A stretch of 64,000 bases of DNA from Albula goreensis (GCA_022829145.1 CM040745.1:35556406-35620405); one strand, 5' to 3'. Positions 1 to 12,548 are shown, numbered from the stretch's first letter. Translations and numbers: made by a program. Notes: a model not told the origin generated them from the sequence alone.

Positions 1-952
1 AGCTGTCTTCCTGCCCCTCCTCAAACCCGACCCCCTCCCCTACACGCACACCCATAAGCCCCCCGGGCGGGACACCCAAGAGCCCTGCTGGGAATGGAGG
101 GACGAGGTTGCCTGCCTCACCTCCATCTGGGGGCGCAATGGCGGCGGTCAAGTTAAAACGGCATGGGGCACACGAGGGAGACAATGACAACTCGGTGTGT
201 TGTTAATTAAAAAAAAACCCTTTCAGCAATGTCAAATCACTGTGATAAATCCATATGGATCATTACTGTTTTTATTAAATATTTATTGAGCAGATGCCTT
301 TGTTCAAAGTGGTTTTCAGGCTGTCATGGTAAGATGAATAAAGGGCATGTTGCAAGGGAAATGAAAACAAGGTCATTGTTTGGGAACAGATAGTGGTAAC
401 GAAAGCTGAAAGACAGTGTTGAAAAACAAGCACATGACAGTAACTTCTTAAAGTAAGACCAGATTTCCTGTACCCTTGCTGAGGATTATGTACCCACTGT
501 TGTGGTTTATATACTTTATTGTTTACACATGTAAAAGCCACAGGTTTAAGTGGGTTGCACCAAGCAACACGACTTAGTGTTTCCACTTCAACATCTTTTT
601 TATGGGGTCACCGCCCACCAGTCAGGGTGGGGCCACTTACCAAAAGACCAGCCCAAGCCAGGTCCATGAGTATATCACATGCATTCTAAAAAGGAAACTG
701 AATTCTATAGTTGTGCAGGGTTTCTGTTTACCATCAATTACCTGCTAATCAACTACAGAAGTTCAAATACGTTGTTATTTTTTCTGTGATTGTTATTGTC
801 TGATTGACATGTATTGATCCTTGGGCAATTCCATGTAACCAAGCTGTTTCAGTGTTTAAAAGTAGCATTCTCCTTGACCATTGGTGTTTCCACAGAGTGA
901 GCTCAAGTCTCCAGAGGTGAAGAAGAAGATTCAGCATGTGACCTGGCCATGA
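1..952 (+). CDS. ashwin (C2orf49) homologue, 3' part, two exons
   Basis: This is the C-terminal part of an ashwin-family protein, cut by the window edge. Exon A runs from before base 1 to 194 (frame with codons starting at position 3) and reads a Ser/Pro/Thr/Gly-rich stretch ending in AAVKLKRHG and an acidic tail. The donor is GTGTGT at 195. Exon B starts at 896 after a TTTCCACAG acceptor and reads SELKSPEVKKKIQHVTWP followed by TGA at 950-952. The final KIQHVTWP and the preceding VKLKR block match what I recall of the human ashwin C-terminus, and both exons join in phase 0. Family knowledge: ashwin is a small nuclear protein found with the RTCB/DDX1 tRNA-ligase complex and implicated in embryonic cell survival. 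Position and strand match human C2orf49, which lies just before FHL2 and points towards it. The donor is not a strong consensus, so the exact end of exon A is slightly uncertain. A 701-bp intron (195-895) separates the exons. Confidence 0.82.
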
Positions 953-2075
953 CCCCATGAGTCCCCCTAGCAGCCAGGGGCCCCTGGGTCTCGGAGGGGG
1001 GGCCCTCAGGGACCGCATTGCACTAAAACCACTCTGGTGTTGAACCCAGGGAATCCAGGTATCTCATGCACTGGAGCAAGCACGGCCCCTTGGGAAACAC
1101 AAAAAAGCTTAAGCTGTCCTCAGAAAACACTCCCCATCTTCCACAACTCACCACCTTCATCGTCACCAAAACCCTGCGGAACCTTCAAGTGTCCTTACAA
1201 CCCTGAGTGCGACTCAACTCTTCCAGAACCTTCCTGAAAACGTGACGATGGAATGCAGCTTTCACATACTGTTTTTGAGTGTAAATCATACATCGAAGTT
1301 GAAGGTCAATTTATCTCTAGCACCCCTCCCCCCTTTCCCTTCCCTCTATTTTTACCAGAGACTCTGGTCACCCCCCAAAAAAACACATTTGAATGACTCG
1401 GTTAAAAGTTTTAACTTCAACTTGACTCAGCTGTTGTACACCTGTAGAGGACTGACGTATAACCCATGGCCTGTCTAGTTGCCAAACCGCAGTGAAGGCT
1501 CCGGGAATCATGAAATTCAACAGTTTTAGAGGTTTTGGGGACACTTTAAGGATGGGAGCCTGAGCAGACCAGATGCGTTGCTGTTTGGAGATGTCACTCA
1601 CACAGCAAATCAACAAAGACAATAGCTACCGATAACAGCTGGAAGAATGCTCAGGCTCCAGTATAACTGTGTTAGACTGACAATGGAAAATAAAAATGAT
1701 TTGATGAGGGGACCTCGCGTGGTTAAATGTAGGTCTTTTGTTGTATGTCATGGAATCGTATGCATTGTTGCTTCCTTAAAAAAAAAAAAGTGACGCTCTT
1801 TTCTACATCAGTAAGCTGTCTTCCGGTACATTCACTGTACACCATGATTTGCAAATGTACAGAGGGAAACAGCCAGGCATTGTTGATTCTGATCATAAGT
1901 ATATGGATTTTGGAAATGAAGAGTTTTGATCGTCCATTATGTGTGATTGTGATATGGTCATTTTGCGTGATTTAAGATTTGATGTAGCATCACTTATTTT
2001 TTACAGTTAAATTAATAAGCATCTCCCGTGTGTGAAATGTGTATATATAAAATAAACAGAGTTTGAGAGATGCTA
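953..2075 (+). other. 3' UTR of the ashwin homologue with poly(A) signals
   Basis: No reading frame continues after the stop at 950. AATAAA hexamers lie at about 1689-1694 and at 2051-2056, the second directly after a TA-rich run. The transcript therefore probably ends near 2070-2080, with an optional shorter form near 1710. The extent of the UTR is inferred from these signals only. Confidence 0.55.
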
Positions 2076-2116
2076 CCGTGATCCTTGATTTGTTGGAAAA
2101 AGGTACTGCCACTCGA

Positions 2117-2133
2117 CAACCTCTAGAGGGAGC
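2117..2133 (+). promoter_or_regulatory. Weak CTCF-like motif
   Basis: The text CCTCTAGAGGGAGCC resembles the CTCF core CCASYAGRKGGCRS with two or three mismatches. It lies about 60 bp past the ashwin poly(A) signal, in the convergent spacer, where an insulator would be plausible. This is a motif match by eye only. Confidence 0.2.
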
Positions 2134-3524
2134 CAGAGACCACTGTTTGTGAATACTTTTCACAGTGGATAACAGAATGACATGAGACCTTTGTTTTTGT
2201 TTATGATTTTTTTTGTGGGGTCCCCTAATAAGAATTATATCTAATTGTTTAAACTGGATTAGTCTTTACTAACATTATCAGAGTGCCTCATTCTGTACAT
2301 TGCAGTCACAAAGTATTATGAAACTATTGTTGTGACATTAATGTATAAATATTATAAAGATTTGGGATGTTATGGGGTTTTCAGTGTTAATGAGTTCACA
2401 CTTTGTTTACATAAATTAGTATTCAAACTTTGTCAGTGAGTGACATATGAAGAAATATCAATATGTATATGGAGATTTGCCCTTGACATCAAACAAAGTA
2501 ATTAATTGATAATATGAATTTTTCTGCAGGGAAGTGTGAATGATCTAGGGACAAAAGAGACAGTGAAAGCTTCGGTGAGTAAGGAAGGTTTGAATGTGAT
2601 GTTTGAGTACAATATGTAAAAATGTACAAAAAATGAATCAAAGGCCACATTTCCAAGACCACAAACAGAGTGTTAGTTGGCAATGAAAGCCTTGGTCATC
2701 TCATAGAAAGCACGCAGCCAACACAGTTTAACATTTGTGGAAATGCCAAGGCTGCTTTTGGACATTTGTCACCCCAGCTCACCCTCTTGTTTGTTTCGTC
2801 TCATAATCAGTTGTGTTGATTCGGGGGGTTTTGAGAGGAACAGTGTTTGTGGAATGTTTTGTTTTTGCATGGGAAAGTACCTGCTGAAATTAGGAAATGA
2901 ACAAGATGGACTGTGATGAGAGAACGGCATGTGTTGTGCTTGGAACACCAGCCAGGAGCGAAATTGAATTTATCATCTTTCATCTTTTAGAGAACATCAT
3001 AAACTTCCGCTGAGGCCGGACAAATGGATGTTTCCACTCTTTGCAGGTGTGTACAAATCCCTCTATTGAGGGAATATGAGTATGTAAAAAGTGAATTAAA
3101 GTATAAAACAAATACTGCAAAGTATGCATTGTCCTGAAGGTAAGTGGTATATCAAGAGAGAAATATGGTATCTTTGGGATATATATATAAAAAATATGCA
3201 ACGTAATGATTAGAGAGTGAGGCAAAATTACATCGTGGAAGTGTAAAATCTGAATTATGACTGCTTTGAGGCGTTTTAGCCAAGCCGGGTCAAAACTGAT
3301 CTGCGAACCTAACTGAATTGATCAAAATCGGAACATGAAAGGAATGTCAATAAACTTAGTGGGAATCATCAGTGCTATCCATGTTTTGTTGTCAGGTGGT
3401 CAAAAAGTAAGTGACGCTTTTTTGCAGGGAAAGAGGAGGATTAAATGACATTCACCTGTAATGTTGGTAGGGCGCAGCTCCACCTATCACACGTCAGGCC
3501 CTTGGTATCTCTGCATATTGCGTT

Positions 3525-3740
3525 ATCTTAATGAACCTAATTTGAGTACTTACACCCCTCCATGTGTTTTAGTTATGCATATTTAAGGCACATCTCAAAC
3601 AAATCACTGTTTGAGATGTTTTTCATCTTAATGAGCCTAATTTACTTTGCTAAGTGCATTTGCTACTTACATTCGTCCTTGTGTTTTTGTTATGCATATT
3701 TAGAAGTGCATCTCAACAAATCTCTGTTTATTTTGCTGAT
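3525..3740. repeat. Two-copy tandem duplication, unit about 100-115 bp
   Basis: Copy one (3525-3624) and copy two (3625-about 3740) both begin ATCTTAATGA(A/G)CCTAATTT. Both continue through a CTTACA segment, then (C/T)TTGTGTTTT-like text, then GTTATGCATATTTA, a GCATCTCAA-type block and CAAATC.CTGTTT. Copy two carries an extra segment of about 18 bp after the start. The repeat is imperfect, so the duplication is not very recent. Confidence 0.7.
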
Positions 3741-4469
3741 TAGTTTCAGATGTAGCTATTTTGGAATTGGAAAAATGTGTTAAATTGTCATCTTGCATAT
3801 ATTTCTGTCCTCCACCTCCAAGAAGTCAATGGTATCAGCATTTTAGGTCATGTGTCAAGCATTAGGCCTAAATTAATTGTGGAAAGACTTAGTCTATAAT
3901 AAGGTAATAAGGCCAACCCGATAGCCCCCAAATTTTTATTGTAAACCAGACTGTCATTGAAAACAAGATTAATCTTTGCTTTGATCTTACTTTTTCTGCT
4001 GCTCATGAGGCTGTATATAACCGCATAAGTGATCTTGTCATTGCATTAAGAAGAGAGCAAGAAAAACTTGCTTATTGAGCTTTGATAAAAATAATGTTTT
4101 GTTAGTCTAAAATGAAACCTTTGTTCTTGATTCTAAATATGGTCTTAAAATTGGTCTTGTCATAATCAGCTTAGCAAAATATGCTCATGCTGAAGTATTT
4201 GTATATGTAGTATAACAATGCATGTCAGATTTTTGTACCGATTAGAACTGTTTTGCCATCCACAGCCAATTTGGACATTGGTCACCGATACGATATAGTA
4301 TCTCTTCCCTTTTTAGCTCAATGAAACTTCACTCCCCCATCGCCACCGCTTTATGTATGATGTTTGTAAATAGCTGAAAGGGTGCTTTCATAAAGGAGTG
4401 ACCTTTAGTAAATCAATTTGACTTGAAATTGACAAGGAAAGAGATTTTAAGACAACAGCATGGACAGAT

Positions 4470-5011
4470 AGTCATGGTCAGAAGAGTTTTTTTATTACAT
4501 TTTCCACACAAAGTACCACTTTCACATCTTCATTTCATGTGACAACGTTAAACAATTTCACATAATGTAAAAACTGTTAGTTCACAATGAGTATTAGCTC
4601 ACTTTGTAAAAGTTAATTTGACCTAGATGTAGCCAGTAGAGCTATGCTTTAAAAGTTAACACTTTCAGAAAAGACAAAAAAGAAAACCTTAGTTAATTGC
4701 TATATATATATATCTCCTTTCCATATTCAGTGTTATAATATGTGTATATATGTATATCGATTTAATTTCAATTAATTTATCTTCGATCCATGCTTATTAC
4801 TTCACATACATCTCAGTGCATGCAGACTAAAGTCAGAGCTATACCTTCAAATGCATAACAGATATCAGTCCAAAAGCGTTTTCTGTTAGTAGGAGTAGTC
4901 TGGTAGTATAAAAAGCGAGTAGTGTTTCTTGTGCTTTGGTGTGGTTGTGTCCATATGTGCTGGACATTGCTCTCTTGCTCACTCTTTTTGGCTGGGGGGA
5001 ACGGTTTCAGC
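4470..5011 (-). other. fhl2: 3' UTR of fhl2
   Basis: Region downstream of the fhl2 stop codon (5012-5014, TGA on the - strand). An AATAAA poly(A) signal on the - strand is at 4491-4496, so the transcript probably ends near 4470. A TA-rich microsatellite-like stretch lies at 4699-4760. The limits are inferred. Confidence 0.6.
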
Positions 5012-8000
5012 TCATATATCCTTGCCGCATTCGGGGCACAGGATGTCATCTCTCTCTGTCAGGAAGCCACGGCCCACCAGCGACACGGAGCACTTCTTGC
5101 AGTTGAAGCAGTCATTGTGCCACTGGCGTTCCTCGAACGAGATGTACTTGCTCCCTCCAAGGCCTGAAGAGGGCGCAAGCAAGCAGGTGAGGCACTGAAA
5201 ATATAAACTTGGCAGTAGTGGAGTCACATGGAAAATAATATAATCAAGAAGTAAGAGGTAAAAGTCTTTATTATTAGCATTAATGGCAGAGTGAAAAGCT
5301 TCAGCCAAGAAGAAAGCAGAGAGAGAGAATCACTTCATTGAAGGAGAAAGAACACAGTACGCATGATTTAAGTGGCACAGGTCCAGACAGACAGTAATTT
5401 GTTAAAAGGTTTTGATCTAGTACAGACTCCATGTATACCATTTGAGACAATATAATGTGTAAGTAATTAACGTCAATATAAGTGAGCCTGGGCAAAGTAG
5501 AGAAGTCAGTAAGGAAGGAAGAAAAAAAATGTGTTTACAATCTTAAAGGTTTGGCCAATGAGAAAATATCATTTTTCAATATTTTGTTGTGATTTTGGGA
5601 TCAGCATAGCTGTATTTTGATTGAATTGTTTCTTGTATTCTTTCCTTCATTGTTCTGAAATTGTATCACTGCTCCACAAATATTACTATGGATGGTTACA
5701 GAATGACTCAACTCAGCTTATATTAAAACTGGCAAGACAAAACCAATTATGCCTCATTAGTGCACACTCCCAGGCAGTCAGCTGATGAGGCAGACCAGAC
5801 TTTTAATGGAATTACTGTGGCTATCTAAATGCAATGCACCGCAGTCACACAGACATCGCTGGTGTGACATCGCTGAATTATTCATTTATAATGGCGAGCC
5901 ACAGGCATAGTGTCTCCTGTTCTAGTCCCAAGCAGGGCTGTTACCCTTTTGAATGCATGCTGGGTAACAGTCCAGCCAAACTGTGTGTCACAAAGCCTAC
6001 ATAGCACTGTTATAAGCATGACATTACACCAGTGTCCTACTGGCAAATGACATAACACTGTCGTAATGCATGCATTGATGAAAATTATGACACAAAACAG
6101 CGTTTATGCAAGTTTAGTGTGTAACATAAGGTGTTAAGTCAGTGTGTGTCAAAATATGGCAGGCCTGAAGCATATGCAGACTTAAAGACCATCCTGTAGG
6201 TGGTTTCGATAAGTTTAATAATTTGGAGTGGAGTGGAGGACTGGCAGTTTTTTTGTTTAGTTTAAATGCACGGTGGGACATGGAAAATAAGAATGGCTGT
6301 TGCATTATCATGGTTAGGGTCCTGCATTCACAATTATAATTGCAGGTATGACTCCCATGTAGGGTATTGCCACTCTACCCTTGAGCAATATACTTAAATC
6401 GCTTCAATACATTTCCAGCTGTGTAAAAGATTAGCGTGCAGGAAGGTAAGCTGTGTGAGGTACTGTCTTCTGCTAAATGCTTGTATGTGAATGTGTACAT
6501 ACCACTGATGGGTGTGGTGCAGGAGGCACACTTCTTGGCATACAGGTTGCAGTAGCAGGTGAGGCAGTAGGCAAAGTTGTCACGGGAGGTGAAGCGCTGG
6601 CCAGTCAGCTGCAGCTTGCAGCCGGTACACAGGAAGCAGTCCTTGTGCCAGGGCTGGTCATGGTAGGTCACTCCGCCAGTGGTAATTGGCTTGGGGTTGG
6701 TGGATGGGCGGGGGCGGGCAAGAGAGGCAAAACAAGGCAGAGCAAAGTGAGGGTGGGAAAGAGGGAGGAAGGAAACTGGGTAAGGGATGGACAAATGGAA
6801 GGTTTGCTCCCTCAGACTGCATGTAACTCCAGCCCAGTCTTGTTTCATTCAGCAAACATTCAAGAAGTGTACAATTCCCCCAATTTGTGCGCAGTTCTGA
6901 TTTACTTCAATTACTGTTCACGCGTGCTGTGTCTGGAAGGTGAACCTCCAACTTATGATGTGTAGGCTTAGGAATATTATAACTAAACCAAGGCTTTCTA
7001 ATTATTGTATTTTAAGTCAAACATGGAATGGAAAAACCCAATTTCAAATGTGTGTTCAATCATCTTTTTTGACAGCTCAGTGCTGATTTCATTTGGAAGG
7101 AAGCTTTCATGTCAGAAGCTACAAGCCATTCTACAAGCTCAAAACTTGTGGAGCTGTGTTCTGCTGGTAGACGTAGAGTTTAATTTCTCTCCATACTTGT
7201 CATAGGGACTTTTAGTCCCTGTTTGTTTTACATCAAATAATAATATGATTATACTTGTGTGTTCCTATCCCTACCTTTTTGCAGTGAATGCACTGCATGG
7301 CAAACTGCTTCTCATAGCAAGGCACACAGTAGTTGTGGCCATCTTTGGGGATGAAGCTCTTGGTGCCAATTGGCTGCTGGCAGCGCTGGCAGGTGAAGCA
7401 TGTTTCGTGCCAGCTGTTCCCCTTGTGCTCCATCTTCTTGGAGCCTGTGGGATGGAAAAAGGGAGACCAGAAAGGAAATGGATGACAGAAACTTAGGATT
7501 CAAACAAACGCACCTAGTGCCTGATTTACTCAAGGATTTTGTATGTCCAGAACAAAAAGACCAAGAGAGCATGTGATTGGTTGAGGGACTTAATTTGCTC
7601 CAATCACAAATCATTAACATGATTTTGAGAGATCTGGCCCTGAATCTAAGGGCAAATGCAATTCAATCAGAACGGATGTTAATCTGTTAACTCTTTCTTC
7701 AAGCATATGCTATTCTATTTTAGAAAGAAAAGAACACATTCCAAAGCAGAATGAAACAGTCTGTTTTAATTTAATTGCATTATGCCCTTAAAGAGATTAA
7801 GTGCATTCGATTGGGTCCTGGCCAGTGCCTTTTAAAAATACAGTCCATCTATCCTCAGAAACCTTTGTCCAAAACACATTGTTCGCACATTATCTTTAGA
7901 TTGGTAGTGGTAGAACACTATAGTTCAGCACCTGGCAGTGATTCCCAAACCTTCTGAGCTCGAAAGGTGAAATTCACACTAGATACACTATATATTCACA

Positions 8001-11000
8001 ATAGATGTACACTATAACTACTGAGCAGCATGTACCCTGTGCAACTACTCTGCAGGAAGCAGGGTAACGGGCAAACCAGCATGCAGTATATCACGCGCTT
8101 CATATTATTCATTTGAGCATCAGATGGACAGGCAAGACATTTCTTCAAACGACATTGTTCACTGTCTCTCAGACATGGTCATTAGTTTTACTAGCACTGA
8201 TTTAATATAGTACAGTACATCTAGGGTGAATCAAGAGGCATATCGGGCATTATGAGCAAGGCCGCCTCTATACCCACCATAAAACTGTCTATTGACTCTC
8301 CATTTTTTATTATTTGATTAATTATATAGTTTTCTACTGTAACGTCCTACGTTTGTGGGATCAGGTTTAATTTCATATCTGAAATGATTTGTTTTTTTCT
8401 AGGTTAAACTTCAATCTATACAAAAACAAACAAAGTACACATTTAAATCACTTATAAATGAAGTCAGTACATACAATAAATACATTTTTTGTATAAAAAA
8501 GATTTGCCCTATTAGAATTCACTCAGTATACGAGCTCCAGTTGTTTTGTACATAAATGTAGTATGTATAATGTTTGCGGATTGCACCCTTGTCAAGCATA
8601 AATCTGACCTAATAATGGTAACATTATTCTGGCATTCAAACTGGAGGATCATCATGCCAGAATGTATGTACTGGAAGAACATTAAAGGCATTTTCCTCCT
8701 TTTCATAACCTTACTGAACTGCTGTTCTGTCAGCCTCAAGGAGTGATGTCCTCCCATAGGTTCAGGAACAGGGAGCTGTGCACATGTGACTCCTCTTGTT
8801 GATGTGAAACCCAGCCTCATTTCTTTGCATATTGCCCCAATCACCCTCCGTCAATACCATTGAAAGAACACATATGATTAGATAATGAATCTTGCAGTCT
8901 TCCGTCTGGCCAGGAAGGACAACATGCCCAAGTACTTTTTTCCATGTGATAGGTTTTGGAGGCCCCTATCCTGAGTTTTTTTTTTTTTTAGATGAACTCG
9001 GTCTCAAGGTCTCCATCACTCACCAGGCATGATGATCTTCTTGCACTCATGGCACTTGGAGGAGTACTCGTTGGAGTAGCATTCGGTGCACAGCAGCTGC
9101 TCGTCCTTGGTAGAGAAAGGCTTGTCCACCAGAGAGCGGCGACACTGGAAACAGTGGAAGCAGTCCTCATGCCAGTGCCGGTCCTTGTAGGACAGGTCCT
9201 GCAGCAGACGATAAGACAGGGTAGAAAGTTGAGCAATCATTCACCTCAGGTCCACACAAGAGGATAAAGAATGAGCATGATCACGATCACTTACTGTGGG
9301 TTAAGCCACTGACCTCCTCATAACTATAAGAGAGGAAACAAAATCAATGTGAGTGCAGAACGTTTCCAAGGGTTTGAGCCACGAACGTCCTCACTCCTCA
9401 CTTGGGGTGGGACCACAGGGCCACTAGTCCAATCTGAAATCTGATTGGCCTCCTCGAGGCTTCTAACCTGTCAGTAATCACTCCAAAACACTTCATTGGC
9501 TGAGGTTTTAAAAGAGCTCAACATCACAGTTTGTCTGATTCCCTTCTAAACTTTTCCCTTTTGGGTGGATATATGTATATGCAAGGAAACAATTCACCCT
9601 GGAGGGATGATATTCTAAATGTAATACATCTGCTTAATCATGAATGTAAGACATATTGTTGGCCCCTTGGTACTGATTTTGGTCCTTCTGAGACCTCAAT
9701 TTGGAGACAAAAAAAAACAGAATTGATCTTGCTTATCATCACCTAAAAAGTTACATAAAGGATGCCAAAGACTGAATAATGGAACAGCGTTACTGCTGTG
9801 CACTTTGATGGAAAGAGGGTGATGCCACCATTTCTCTTGGACTGAAACTAAAGCCCACCTGGCAACCATACTGACATTGCTCTGCTAGAATTCTTTGAGG
9901 ACTTCAGTAGAAGGGAGGGATTGATTGCCGATTGATCCCACACTTGACCTGTTGTGCCATATCCTGCCCTAAATGGTCTGTCTGGCTTGGAACACATGCT
10001 GGATCTACACGTGTGAACTGTGGGTCGCTCAGTTCCACACTCACCAGCAATGGCTCACTTATGTGACCGAATGGAATAACCCTTAATTGATAAATGCCTC
10101 GATATATACCTATATTTGTGCAGGTAAGAATTGGCTCTGTGTGTCAATTATTCACCACTTCAGACGAGTAATAGAGTTTGGGGGACCGGTTTAATCCTGT
10201 GTTTAGGTGCAATGGATGCTAGGTAGCCGTTTGCCTTAGAGGTGGCCACCCTTGAACTTATCATGGGGTGAAGAGTTTCATTTGAGTGTAGCTGGAGGAC
10301 AAAGAGTATTTACTAGGCCCATGTGATTCATAAGGTCACAAGGTGCAGGAAGAGACCTAACCTTATCAAAGACTCTTAATAACCATCGCATGGTACATAT
10401 ATTGCACCACATGGTTAGAGATTTCCGCATTCCAGGATGTCTGAGCAGCTTTTACATTCATGACTCATGTCATGCAGTTAACATTCGAGCTGTACTGATT
10501 TGAGGGCATAACCTCTTGACCTGACTTCAGGTCAGTGTCCCATTGAAAAGGATTCTCCTTCAGTGGCTCTCAGGAAATGGTGGCTGTATGCCCCATAACT
10601 GTGCTTGTTAAGGGACATATATCCACTGGTATCTTGAGTATGAACATACATGCAGTATAAATCAAATGCAAAATAATGATTGCACTGAATTGATCTTTCT
10701 GTCACAAATACTTATTCCATGTGACTGCTGTAAAATAAATAGGGATTAAAATAAAAATTTCCTGCTACAGCAGTTACTTTGGGGGCTACTTCGCTCTGCA
10801 AAGGATGTGTCTGGAAAAGTTGTCTCTACCTCACTCTCATGAGTCCTCTGGGGACCATGGTGGTGAATTCCAAATATGTCAGCTGTGTATGACAGCTGAA
10901 AGAGGTAGAGTTGTGCTAAATTTGAAATACAGGCAATACAGGAAATTAATTACACATTACTTCATATTTTTTTAAATACTGAATGTTTTATGAGGGTTTT

Positions 11001-11767
11001 TCAGTTCACAAATTCAGTTTCTCCTGACTTGAAATGGAATCGATTCAAATTATGGAGAGAGTGAACCCCTGCTGAGGAAACTATTGCAGTTCAATAGAAC
11101 AGGAAGTGCTTAAACTCAGGAAATCACAATGTTTTGAAAAAGATACCTCTGGTCCCACGACTTCACACCACATCACACCAAGGAAGAAGAGGAATGCGTT
11201 TTGATATAAGCAGATGAACAGATGGAATGCATTAACTTGACTAAAGTTAACAAAGAAAAACATTTGAAATGGAGTGTGCCTGTTTTTGCCTTCTTGAATT
11301 TTGATGGACTCTGCTCCTCCAATGAACAACTTTACAGGCTATCTGGTAAGCAAGCTAACTTCTTATTAGCTGAAAAAATAGTGCCTTATGTACTGTGATA
11401 TCTGTGATATTCTATTTTACCTTGTCACTCTAATCTAGGTACACTATAAATTGAAACACTTGTCATATCAAGAATCCATAAACAAACAGATCTGTAACAA
11501 GAGTTTGAAACTACTGTCATGACTTTGAGTCCTCACTGTGAGAGTTCATATGGGCTGTGTATGTTGGCAGTGAAATGATTGGCCAGGATAGGAAGGGAAA
11601 TATGAGCTCACCCTGCTGTTGCAGCCAATGGGTTTCTTGCATTCCTCACAGGTGTTGGAGTAGAGGCTCTCGTAGCACTTGATGCAGTATGGGTTGTCCT
11701 CTCTCAGTACGTACTTCTTCCCAAAGAGGGACTCCTTGCAGTAGTGGCAGTCATAGCGCTCTGTCAT
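5012..11767 (-). CDS. fhl2: Four and a half LIM domains protein 2
   Basis: Complete coding region in five exons on the - strand: 11612-11767, 9024-9198, 7275-7444, 6503-6689 and 5012-5163. All introns are GT-AG. The exons total 840 bases, giving 279 residues plus stop, the same length as human FHL2. The start MTERYDCHYC and the end DDILCPECGKDI are those of FHL2 rather than FHL1, FHL3 or FHL5. Layout: N-terminal half LIM zinc finger (about 7-31), then four LIM domains at about 40-92, 101-153, 162-212 and 221-275, each with the expected Cys/His zinc ligands (for example CFHCFQC, CFTCQRC, CFLCTGC, CFNCKKC). Family knowledge: FHL2 is a scaffold and transcription cofactor in heart and skeletal muscle. 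It binds integrins, titin, beta-catenin, androgen receptor and SRF/MRTF targets, at the sarcomere, focal adhesions and nucleus. No frameshift or lost ligand was seen. Which teleost duplicate (a or b) this is cannot be told here. Confidence 0.96.
5164..6502 (-). other. fhl2 last intron
   Basis: 1339 bp, phase 1, splitting the Gly codon of PISG|LGG; donor GTATGT and acceptor CTCTTCAG on the - strand. It holds a tRNA-SINE tail at about 6331-6488 (listed separately) and otherwise nothing recognisable. Confidence 0.7.
6331..6488 (+). repeat. tRNA-derived SINE, degenerate 3' half
   Basis: The text contains the landmark phrases of a widespread fish tRNA-SINE: an ATTGCAGGTATGACTCCCA-like B-box region, then TAGGGTATTGCCACTCTACC, CTTGAGCAA, TACTTAAAT, CAGCTGTGTAAAAGAT and finally TCTTCTGCTAAATGC. 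A similar copy is at about 31395-31572. It lies inside an fhl2 intron, antisense to the gene, and ends only about 14 bp from the splice donor at 6502. The 5' tRNA head is not clear. Confidence 0.65.
7445..9023 (-). other. fhl2 intron 2
   Basis: 1579 bp, phase 1, splitting the Gly codon after IMP; donor GTGAGT and acceptor CCCACAG on the - strand. It contains a dispersed repeat at 7511-7650. A 13-T run lies at about 8978-8990, close to the donor. No further exon was seen. Confidence 0.65.
7511..7650. repeat. Dispersed MITE-like repeat, copy 1
   Basis: Shares clear text with 42338-42515: a CCTGATT(T/C)ACT start, GAGAGC(A/G)TGTGATTGGTTGA, TTTGCTCCAATCACA and a CAT..CA.TGA block. The ends (GCCTGATTTACTCAAG and TCTGGCCCTGAAT) are roughly inverted, as in nonautonomous DNA transposons. 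The family is not named here. Confidence 0.55.
9199..11611 (-). other. fhl2 intron 1 (first intron after the start codon)
   Basis: 2413 bp, phase 0, between Arg52 and Asp53; donor GTGAGC, acceptor CTGCTGCAG on the - strand. AT-rich. No exon, RNA gene or recognised repeat family was found. Confidence 0.6.
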
Positions 11768-11799
11768 TTTGGCCGTGGAAAACCTGTCCCCCCGTCTGC
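11768..11799 (-). other. fhl2: fhl2 5' UTR part of the first coding exon
   Basis: Upstream of the ATG the - strand reads a pyrimidine-rich stretch and TTGCAG, a good acceptor, so the coding exon carries about 32 noncoding bases. A second AG four bases further in is possible. This implies at least one separate upstream noncoding exon, as in mammalian FHL2. Confidence 0.55.
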
Positions 11800-12341
11800 C
11801 TGCAAGTCAGAACAGAAACGTCTGAGAGCCTGGGAGCATTAATTCCCTTTCCTGGGTCCTGCTTAAAGAAACAAAACTTCTGAAGAGGCGTAAAGAAGTT
11901 CAGCCCAAGGAAAAAATAGATAGAGATATAGAACAAGTAAACAAGCATGGAAACTTGAAATTGCAACGTATGCTTTTATTAACTGAGATGGCTAGTGGAC
12001 GACAGGACCTGGTCAAAATGTCAGCAATGTCATAGATATGTGAGCATATACATGTGTATTGTCCTTGTCACAAATGGGTGTGTTTATTTTTTAAAATCAT
12101 TCTTTAACTCTATCTGTCTCTACACATTATATGCAGATATTTGATCACATATCTATGACATTGTTTGAATTATTTTTGACCAGCCTCTCTGTCCAGGCAC
12201 TGACAGAGAGATAAGCTGGGTATTCATAGCCTACATGTACAGTATGAAAGCATCCGACAAGGCACCGCTACCAGCACTCAGCCTTTCATAGCATGCTGTA
12301 GCCATGAGCATGCCACATTCCACCCATGTTGATATAGCTCC

Positions 12342-12548
12342 ATGGCAACCAGCAAATTTCTTCGCCTTCGCTTAACATTACAGAGGGCATCTCTGCAAAA
12401 GCTGCTAAGTCCTGTCTATCTGTCAGCGGACCTGCGGGAGGAGTTGAAAGCACTCGGTCGGACCAGCGGGGCTCTGAATGCACACCCCTGCCCTGCATTT
12501 GTCGTTCGCAACCTGGCAACGGGAGGGAGGCGACGAAAGATCTCAGAG
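12342..12548 (+). other. Candidate first coding exon of an unidentified gene
   Basis: A frame opens with ATG in CTCCATGGC and runs 69 codons to GAG|GTAAGAG, a near-perfect donor in phase 0 at 12549. The predicted peptide starts MATSKFLRLRLTLQRASLQK, basic and amphipathic, and ends GGRRRKISE. The segment is GC-richer than its surroundings. The start codon overlaps CCATGGCAACC, half of an RFX X-box. I do not recognise the protein and see no convincing second exon, so this may be chance or a noncoding-RNA exon. Confidence 0.25.

Larger units (their letters stand above)
2076..4469. other. Convergent intergenic spacer between ashwin and fhl2
   Basis: AT-rich DNA between two convergent genes, with no coding exon seen on either strand. 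Two things stand out: a CTCF-like site near 2118 and a direct tandem duplication at 3525-3740, each listed separately. Open frames here are short and contain no recognisable domain. Confidence 0.6.

Noticed and set aside
5930..5970. ZNF143-like CCCAGCATGC word
   Set aside because: Lacks the ACTAC half and lies inside an fhl2 intron with no promoter context.
6477..6965. 162-codon + strand frame
   Set aside because: It is antisense to the fhl2 LIM3 exon and its flanking introns; the - strand carries the LIM domain with splice sites.
8992..9267. Open frames on the + strand and in another - strand frame over the LIM1 exon
   Set aside because: Shadows of the real fhl2 exon at 9024-9198.
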